Shown in pieces: positions 21,801-26,320 of a DNA stretch of 26,320 nt (positions are counted from its first letter, which is position 1; the number at the start of each line of letters is the position of its first letter). A program made the position numbers and the translations under genes. The DNA comes from CAIXYX01 sp043806415. Its GTDB lineage: Archaea; Micrarchaeota; Micrarchaeia; Anstonellales; Anstonellaceae. The DNA lies in NCBI GenBank assembly GCA_043806415.1, contig JAZDHB010000003.1:1-26320 (forward strand), in the 5' to 3' direction. The notes beneath the pieces are model-generated. The model made no database searches and was not told the DNA's origin. It was given only the letters and a program-made list of their open reading frames with translations.

Positions 21801-23704
21801 TCGTTGTTGCAGTCCGCCGTCTTGTCGAATATCGGCGGGTAGTTGGCCACGTCGGAATAGTACTGGCGGCAGTAGGCGGGGCACAGGCTGCATTGGGCGT
21901 CGATGGTGTTGTCGGTCGGAGAATTCACGTCGCATTTGCCGCCGTTGGCCGAGGGGATCACGCCGGTGGCCGAGCCGACCAATGGGAGGGAAATGGGGAA
22001 CTGGGCGGTCTTGACTTCGCTCACCGTGGCTTTGCAGATGTCGGGGCACACGCTCTGCGGGCAGGCGGCGGGAATGTTCTGGCCGTTTTGCAGCACGCCC
22101 TGCTCGCAATAGGCCGCATTGCTGTTTGCATAGGTGGTGTAATTGAGCATGCCCATGCCGCGCACGAGCCGGCACGCGAGGGGCAAGCGGTCGCAGGCCG
22201 TCTGGTTGCACTGGGCGTCGGTCGGCGTGGGGATGAAGCGGCACTCGAGCGGGCAGTTCTGCGAATCTAGGAGCGGGACCGGGCTCGTGGCGGGCTGGTC
22301 GGACGGATTGTCGTATTGCGGGAAGCAGGTCTGCAAGCCGAAACCGTTCTTGAGCGCAAGCTCGTCGCCCGTGCCCAGCAGGGGCTTGTTGGCCTTGGCC
22401 TGCTTGTCGTTGATCTGGTCCAACACAGAGCGGAACGCCGTGTTGTCCAGCATGGCGGCGGGCTGGTAGGTGCTGGACGGGTCCGCGGTGATGTTGTAGG
22501 CGAGCGGAGGGAGCACCTTGCAATCCGCCGGACAGGCGGGGTTGGTCTGGCCGGTGCCGATGGCCTGCGCGCCGAACACCGACACCTGCAAAGTGACCCA
22601 GGAGAGGAGATAGGCGGCCGGGAGCACCATGAAGAGCCCGAAGCCGATGGCGATGAAAAGCCCGCCCAGCTTCCGGGTGAAGAAGAGGGTGCGCAAAACA
22701 AAGCCCAGCAGGATGAGGATGGGCGCGATGGCGGGGATGATCTGCATGATGAAGGCTTTCTGCGCGCCCAGGCTGATGAGGATGGTGGAGAGGTGGCTGA
22801 ATTCCTGTCCCTTGACTTCGAGGTCGAGGCGGCGGTAGGCGTTGGGCCGATAGTTGGCCCCGGTGTAGGCCAAGGACTGGTCGTCGGACTGGTAGCCCAC
22901 GTAGCGGTAGGCGGACTCGCCCGCATCCACGGCCTCGATGAGGGTGCCGCGCGCCTGCGCGGCGGCCATATCGTAGAGGTTCTCCATGTAGCAGCCCGCA
23001 TAATGCACCATGCGAGGGGTGGGCGGGCTCGAATAATCATGCCCCGGCGGGCAGGGCGGCACGATGCTGCCGGACGTGCTCTCGAGCAGCTGGTCGAGGA
23101 AGACCACGGTGCCGATGAGGATGCCGATCATGAGCAGGCTCATGCCGGCCTGGATCAATTCCTCCTTGGAAAACTGCTTGAGATCCTCGCTTTGCAGGAA
23201 CATGCCGGCCATGTAGGCGAGGACCACGATGGCGATGGCGATGGCGGCCATGATGAGGGGCAGGCGCAGGATGAAACCGTTCGCGTCCTTGAACCACGTG
23301 CTGGCAAAGGGGCTCGTGCTCTTGAGCGTGGTGAGCTTCTGCTCGCCGTAGGTGGGCTGGGCGGAGAGGGGAAGGGAGAGGAAGAGGAGGAAAACGCTTG
23401 CCATGAGGAAAAAGAAAACAAACGTCCTCGCCCGCTCGAATAAGCTCGCTGGCTCGGACGACCCCGCCCGCCCGAAAGGAAGAGAAGACTGATTGTCGCT
23501 CGCACGGGACGGCCTCGCCCGCCCGCCGCCGAAAAAGGATGAAAACGGATGGGCCCGGCCCTCGCTTCGAAGGCCCGCTCGCGAGGCGGGACGGCTCCTG
23601 TTTTTTTCTTCGCCGCAAAGGCCGGCTCGCGAAGAGCGCTTGCTGGGGAAAAGGGGCGAAACGCCGAAATGGCGGGCGGGACTTTTTCCTTTTCTTTCTC
23701 TCAT
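18893..23704 (-). CDS. Giant Cys-rich polytopic membrane protein of the paralog family (member 4)
   Basis: The 1603-residue product has the family frame with a huge insert. A 100-residue Arg/Ser-rich extension precedes a signal helix (101-116). A helix with SEDLKQFSKEELIQ (about 150-190) and a further helix follow, then the central block LGFVLRTLFFTRKLGGLFIAIGF (about 325-370). From about 385 to 1530 lies a Cys-rich region carrying some fifteen C-P-x-x-C-R/K-like motifs (CPADCK, CPLECRF, CPAYCR, CPTECR, CPNACK, CPMDCR, CPIACR, CPSFCR, CPARCR). A terminal helix leads to LSPLLGGDIEIPGLFKLI. The insert is probably outside the cell and disulfide-bonded. Its ATG overlaps the preceding gene as ATGA. 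An ATG at codon 101 is the alternative start. I do not recognise a described family. Confidence 0.82.
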   Translation of the reverse strand: MRERKGKSPARHFGVSPLFPSKRSSRAGLCGEEKNRSRPASRAGLRSEGRAHPFSSFFGGGRARPSRASDNQSSLPFGRAGSSEPASLFERARTFVFFFLMASVFLLFLSLPLSAQPTYGEQKLTTLKSTSPFASTWFKDANGFILRLPLIMAAIAIAIVVLAYMAGMFLQSEDLKQFSKEELIQAGMSLLMIGILIGTVVFLDQLLESTSGSIVPPCPPGHDYSSPPTPRMVHYAGCYMENLYDMAAAQARGTLIEAVDAGESAYRYVGYQSDDQSLAYTGANYRPNAYRRLDLEVKGQEFSHLSTILISLGAQKAFIMQIIPAIAPILILLGFVLRTLFFTRKLGGLFIAIGFGLFMVLPAAYLLSWVTLQVSVFGAQAIGTGQTNPACPADCKVLPPLAYNITADPSSTYQPAAMLDNTAFRSVLDQINDKQAKANKPLLGTGDELALKNGFGLQTCFPQYDNPSDQPATSPVPLLDSQNCPLECRFIPTPTDAQCNQTACDRLPLACRLVRGMGMLNYTTYANSNAAYCEQGVLQNGQNIPAACPQSVCPDICKATVSEVKTAQFPISLPLVGSATGVIPSANGGKCDVNSPTDNTIDAQCSLCPAYCRQYYSDVANYPPIFDKTADCNNDNCKACLAKTDASATPPVPDCAKGVPRVAYSDCDDAAVCGLSRPLKDVASIDSSGDITSLKLTGVCPTECRVFFDDEVKAYRDPAFIKYCEGNPIDRGNSADPYNIIFKACTTCPNACKTNASVNPLGALQTQPFQSSSGGGATQTVSLTCSPPPQFIDPGTGQACTSADQCQMKSSFSDNCARCPMDCRFTNPSSVNDQTGDNLFKSSAHYPLTCFYLASSQSEVNGITYPGVRITYSSNAGNAACPYNNPSTPIVDPAGSLTLPYDPPACSPTAQIYALADSSDVRCPAFYAPSSKFFMPDSGGLPTAPPANQPYIQATSLPNQDVSGECVGPDIEKYCSAPYCLPSCQVDRQSTGPFLCSVDVANPYSPIPENQNRYCPACATDNAGHSTGPQCQVMLSWTHDGTYSLYEPAGCANACVPGPGPAAPDGQITSPLTDPTKASSGTCDGFCYPRLTVPSTCSAFLPNLLPAEEKSNRSMGNGIACPIACRYDYMTSSGQAMPAGALASCGYDASSKLGHNCDPRCRDGLVPAGLYATCTAQSHACQFIPSAPAGVYWVRTNPIAYSSPTDACSANVVRNVSNSYYAKGQVFNPSGACTPAQLASGNFKNSEDNTQCLRNKNWYEVDCGLPAGAFVSSASNYRPYQCTPLHKYEGLDQLISAAGVNDYYECGPLSNPLTNDNPDYNFCGSFVATGKGGTSTTISGLPDSCKAQYNARAVACLPYASYTLDMGTSTQPIPANTNCQQCPSFCRVEGGSACDASLVGGLGPDCSQSDCAISSTVPDSSPPSPPGFCGVQSSDFHLSTGTPPGSCAPYIGGAGVGCPARCRISLPDGSMPAGCDVGDIGQACSPQNLPPACRGAAGGASPCAACAQCEEDCTAKPYVRTSCAELCSPTDILSGATAMTPQDLMSSYGGARATMTSWQTIGSLLIAAVVLPIFGIVITIAFIRVLSPLLGGDIEIPGLFKLI

Positions 23705-24702
23705 GCGCTAAACCCCTTGAAGGCCTTGTTGAGCGCCATGGTCGCGGTGATCAGCACCACGAGGGCGATGTTGGGGATGAGGATGGCCTGAACGCTCAAA
23801 AAGCCGAGCTTCTGGTACGAATCCCCGACCACGGGATCGTTGGCCGAATCCAGGAGGATGAACGGGTTGGATGCGTCGCTGCCCATCACGGTGATGACGT
23901 TGGCCGTGGCCTGCTGGGCCATCACGTAGGTGAGCGGCAGGAAGAAATAGATGGAGAAGGAGAGCGCGAGCAGGAAATTGCCGATGTCGCGCGAGAAGAA
24001 AAGCACGCGCAGGAGCAGGGCGGCGGGCAGCAGCATGCCGGCCACGCCGGAGAAGAGCAGCTCGAAGGCCATGCGCTGGGCCTTGATGCTCATCATCAGC
24101 GGGATGTAGAGGCTGGCCACCACCTCCTTCTGCGCCGACCAGGCCTTGTGGTTGGCCAGGTACGCTACGCCCCCGCCCCCGCCCGGATCCCAGGGGAAGC
24201 CCCAGTAGGCGAAGGGCATGGCCGCGAACTGGTCGTTGATCGAGCCCTGCACCAGCGACGTGGCGATGGGCAGGCCGTAGGAGGTGATGAGCGAATCCAG
24301 GTACTGGCCGGCGGCGTCGGCCGGCCCGACGCCCGAATAGGCGCAGGCCAGGCCGGGGGGCGTGCTGGCGCACAGGAGCGCGCCAGAGAGGTTGCACATG
24401 AACTGGAAGGCGCCGAACACGGCGATGATGAGCACGAGCGACCAGGCGAGGGTGATGGCCTCGCTCTTGGCCCATTGGATGATTTCGGGCTTCTGGATGG
24501 ACGAGCCGACCATATATGCGATGGCGATGAGCAGCGCCATGGCCAGGAACGCGACCATGAGGGGCTTGTCATAGTCGTGCACCGGGCTGATGGGCGAGTT
24601 GGCCAGGCAGGTGAAGGTGCCCTCGAAAAGCCCCCAGGCCGGCTGCGAGGCTAGCAGGAGCGCGAAGAGCGCGAGAAATGCGAACGACGTTTTTTTGGAC
24701 AT
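23701..24702 (-). CDS. Polytopic membrane protein of the tandem paralog family (member 5)
   Basis: The 333-residue product opens with a signal-like helix (SFAFLALFALLLASQPAWG, 6-24). A helix and the family segment KPEIIQWAKSEA (about 46-82), and a helix near 84-103, follow. An outside loop has Cys103, Cys111 and Cys120, and helices lie near 195-225. The central block LPAALLLRVLFFSRDIGNFLLALSFSIYFFLP is at 225-256 in pieces. The last helix (305-322) ends in NKAFKGFSA, without the LGGE-KLI ending of its sisters. I chose the ATG at 24702, with GTGG upstream. An ATG at 24879 overlaps the preceding stop as ATGA and would add a 59-residue Lys/Asn-rich extension. The function is unknown. Confidence 0.78.
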   Translation of the reverse strand: MSKKTSFAFLALFALLLASQPAWGLFEGTFTCLANSPISPVHDYDKPLMVAFLAMALLIAIAYMVGSSIQKPEIIQWAKSEAITLAWSLVLIIAVFGAFQFMCNLSGALLCASTPPGLACAYSGVGPADAAGQYLDSLITSYGLPIATSLVQGSINDQFAAMPFAYWGFPWDPGGGGGVAYLANHKAWSAQKEVVASLYIPLMMSIKAQRMAFELLFSGVAGMLLPAALLLRVLFFSRDIGNFLLALSFSIYFFLPLTYVMAQQATANVITVMGSDASNPFILLDSANDPVVGDSYQKLGFLSVQAILIPNIALVVLITATMALNKAFKGFSA

Positions 24703-24875
24703 GGCAAGCCACGAAGTTTGTTTTTTCGTTCCGACGTTTTTTGCGTTTTTTTTGTTCTTGCTTTCGATTTTTTTGTTTTTGTTTTGTTTTTTGTTCTTGT
24801 TTTCGATTTTTTCGTTTTGTTTTGTTTTTTGTTCTTGTTTTCGATTTTTTCGTTTTGTTTTTTCTCCCCGCATCA
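24703..24875 (-). promoter_or_regulatory. Purine-rich leader with 38-39 bp tandem repeats
   Basis: Almost no T occurs on the coding strand. Read on the plus strand, GTTCTTG recurs at 24754, 24793 and 24831, followed each time by TTTTCGATTTTTT or a close variant, so the repeat period is 38-39 bases. No independent gene is visible, although the frame of the following membrane gene stays open through the whole stretch and could encode a Lys/Asn-rich leader. Confidence 0.5.
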
Positions 24876-26183
24876 TCATATCAGCTTGTTCAGGCCGTAG
24901 AACTGCCCCTCGCCGCCGATGACGGTGGCGAACCCGCGCGCCAGCACGATGGAGGCGGCCAAGTCGATGACGAGCATGATGAGGACGGCCAGGTTGCGCT
25001 CGATGGCCACGGGCAGGACCACATGGAGCAGCGGGTCGAAGTACTGGCTGGCGATTTCTTCCGGGGTTTTGTGCAGGAAGGAATTCTCGACCGAGACGCT
25101 GCCGTAGATGGGATAGATGACCTGCATGAGCCATTGCACCATCCCGTAGATGCCCTGGCAGGCCCAGCCCGGCCAATAGGGGGCCTGCGGCGGGGCCTCG
25201 CCCATGCAGCCGTTCCAGCAGGCGAGGAAGCCGCCCGTGACGAGGAGCGGGGCGCAGACGGCCGCGCAACCGACGGTGCACACCCCCTTGGGCCCGATGA
25301 TTTCGCCTGCCTGGTACATCGTGTTCGCCACCGGGCTGGCGATGACATTTGAATCGGGCGGAGTGCCGGGGTCGGCCAGGAGAAGCCCCTTGCCATCCGC
25401 GGCCTGGCCGCCGTCGTTGAGCCAGCTCTTGGGGTGGGAGCCGTCCGGATCGAGGCTGGGCGCGAACGAGGTGGCCAAGCCGGCCGTCATCACCACGGCG
25501 GCGGGGAAGACGAGGTGCACGGAAAGCCCGATGCCCAGCAGGAGCCCGCCCACCTTGCGCGTGGGCGGGATGAAGCGCAGGACGAATCCGATGGGCATGA
25601 TCAGGAGAGCAAAGGAATAATCCATGAAAAGATAGGCGAGGCGGGCCGCCTGTGCGAGCAGAAGGGTCATGCTGCTCGTGTCTACCGCGGTCGTGAGCTG
25701 GGTGATGATGGGATAGGCGCCCGAGCCGGGGCTGTTGGACGAGGTCGGGTTGAAGGGAAGGAAGGACGGGGCCTGGTAGTTGTAGTTGTAGGAGGCCACC
25801 TTGGTGAAGCGGAAGGCGTCCTGGGAGAGCACCTTGACCATGCTCGCGAGCGGCTGCTCCATGTAGGTCTGCATCAGGCCCGCCACCTTGGCCGAAGACA
25901 TGGTGCTGTCGCCCGAGACGGCCTGCAGAAGCTGGAACTGGGAGGAGAAGGCGGCCAGCACCACGGCCGCCACGATGACGGAGAGCACGAGCTCGCCTGT
26001 CTCCACGCGCGAGTAGGCCTTCAGCCCCTCGATGGAGAAGTACTGGCCCAGCATGTAGAAGATGGCGACGAGGGACGCGGCGATCGCTAACCCGATCCCG
26101 ATGGAGATGGTCAGCAAGTCCGCCAGATAATCACCGAAACGCAAGGCAAGCCAGCCGAGAACCCCCAACCGGTTCGCGGCCAA
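24876..26183 (-). CDS. Polytopic membrane protein of the tandem paralog family (member 6)
   Basis: The 435-residue product lacks the signal-like helix of its sisters and begins close to a first helix (about 20-46), followed by IEGLKAYSRVETGE and a helix at 62-82. An outside Ser/Tyr/Asn-rich loop follows. The central block MPIGFVLRFIPPTRKVGGLLLGIGLSVHLVFP spans about 196-227, given in pieces here. A Cys-rich loop (302-342) has six cysteines. The terminal helix (398-417) ends in VIGGEGQFYGLNKLI. No ATG exists upstream in frame before a stop at 26265-26267, so TTG at 26183 is the likely start, with no clear ribosome binding site. The exact start is therefore uncertain. It is the first gene of the cluster inside the window. 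Confidence 0.75.
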   Translation of the reverse strand: MAANRLGVLGWLALRFGDYLADLLTISIGIGLAIAASLVAIFYMLGQYFSIEGLKAYSRVETGELVLSVIVAAVVLAAFSSQFQLLQAVSGDSTMSSAKVAGLMQTYMEQPLASMVKVLSQDAFRFTKVASYNYNYQAPSFLPFNPTSSNSPGSGAYPIITQLTTAVDTSSMTLLLAQAARLAYLFMDYSFALLIMPIGFVLRFIPPTRKVGGLLLGIGLSVHLVFPAAVVMTAGLATSFAPSLDPDGSHPKSWLNDGGQAADGKGLLLADPGTPPDSNVIASPVANTMYQAGEIIGPKGVCTVGCAAVCAPLLVTGGFLACWNGCMGEAPPQAPYWPGWACQGIYGMVQWLMQVIYPIYGSVSVENSFLHKTPEEIASQYFDPLLHVVLPVAIERNLAVLIMLVIDLAASIVLARGFATVIGGEGQFYGLNKLI

Positions 26184-26216
26184 GCGCGAATTTTTTGTTT
26201 TCTTTTTGTTTTTTCT

Positions 26217-26320
26217 TTTTCTGTTTCTTCCCGACTGTTTTTCGAATTTGATTTTTTCTGTTTTTTACCGATGTTTTTCGAATTTGATTTTTTCTGTTTC
26301 TTCCCGACTGTTTTTCGAAT
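26217..26320. repeat. 36-37 bp tandem repeats at the window edge
   Basis: CTGTTTCTTCCCGACTG begins units at 26221, 26258 (a variant with TTTTACCGATG) and 26294, so the period is 36-37 bases. Each unit contains TTTTTCGAATTTGATTTTTT. The third unit is cut by the window end. On the minus strand it is the purine-rich leader of the membrane gene starting at 26183. No spacers are present, so it is not a CRISPR array. Confidence 0.65.

Noticed and set aside
19562..22270. A 902-codon open frame on the plus strand, antisense to the giant membrane gene
   Set aside because: Its product is a monotonous Gly/Ala/Val/Arg/His mixture without domains. It is the mirror of GC-rich codon use in the real gene, which has signal, helices and patterned cysteines.
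26217..26320. Possible CRISPR array from repeats of about 37 bases
   Set aside because: The repeats are contiguous, vary inside the unit and have no unique spacers, and no cas genes are present.

Overview
The window is archaeal and GC-rich. It carries prefoldin beta, the exosome subunits Rrp4, Rrp41 and Rrp42, SBDS, proteasome alpha, L37Ae, RpoP, a Brix protein, a Pcc1-like protein, TATA-type promoters and a tRNA with a bulge-helix-bulge intron. Compact spacing, GGTG-type ribosome binding sites and a bank of unrecognised Cys-rich membrane proteins would suit a DPANN-type archaeon (Diapherotrites or Micrarchaeota are guesses). I cannot fix the lineage from sequence alone.

Layout. (1) 1-2837, plus strand: tail of an unknown gene, prefoldin beta, a DHH phosphoesterase and a short archaeal-type PurA. 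(2) 2838-3389, no protein gene: a strongly folded candidate RNA, an intron-containing tRNA-Thr(GGU), fragments of the same tRNA, and three copies of a small hairpin element. (3) 3390-9929, minus strand: the classical archaeal information-processing superoperon, read as psmA, SBDS, rrp4, rrp41, rrp42, rpl37ae, rpoP, Brix, pcc1. A MntA/HepT (MNT-HEPN) toxin-antitoxin pair sits between SBDS and rrp4. A fourth hairpin element sits at the start of SBDS beside a duplicated piece of its first codons. (4) 10134-26183, minus strand: seven large genes in one probable operon. Six encode paralogous polytopic membrane proteins, one of them a 1603-residue giant with a Cys-rich extracellular insert. The seventh is a 1559-residue Cys-rich predicted lipoprotein.

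How they work together. Region 3 makes, folds, processes and degrades RNA and protein, and the prefoldin/DHH pair of region 1 normally belongs to the same neighbourhood, so its opposite orientation implies a rearrangement around the tRNA and repeat cluster. Region 4 is the candidate undescribed system. Its six proteins share an N-terminal helix followed by a W/F-A/S-K-x-E segment, a central LPxGxxLRxxPxxR-G-IA-GLYxVFP membrane block, and usually an LGGE-xxL-KLI C-terminus. Tandem polytopic paralogs with one giant member and a lipoprotein recall the tandem VirB6-like genes of Rickettsiales type IV secretion systems. That is an analogy of architecture; homology has not been shown. No ATPase lies in the window, so the next genes beyond 26320 matter most.
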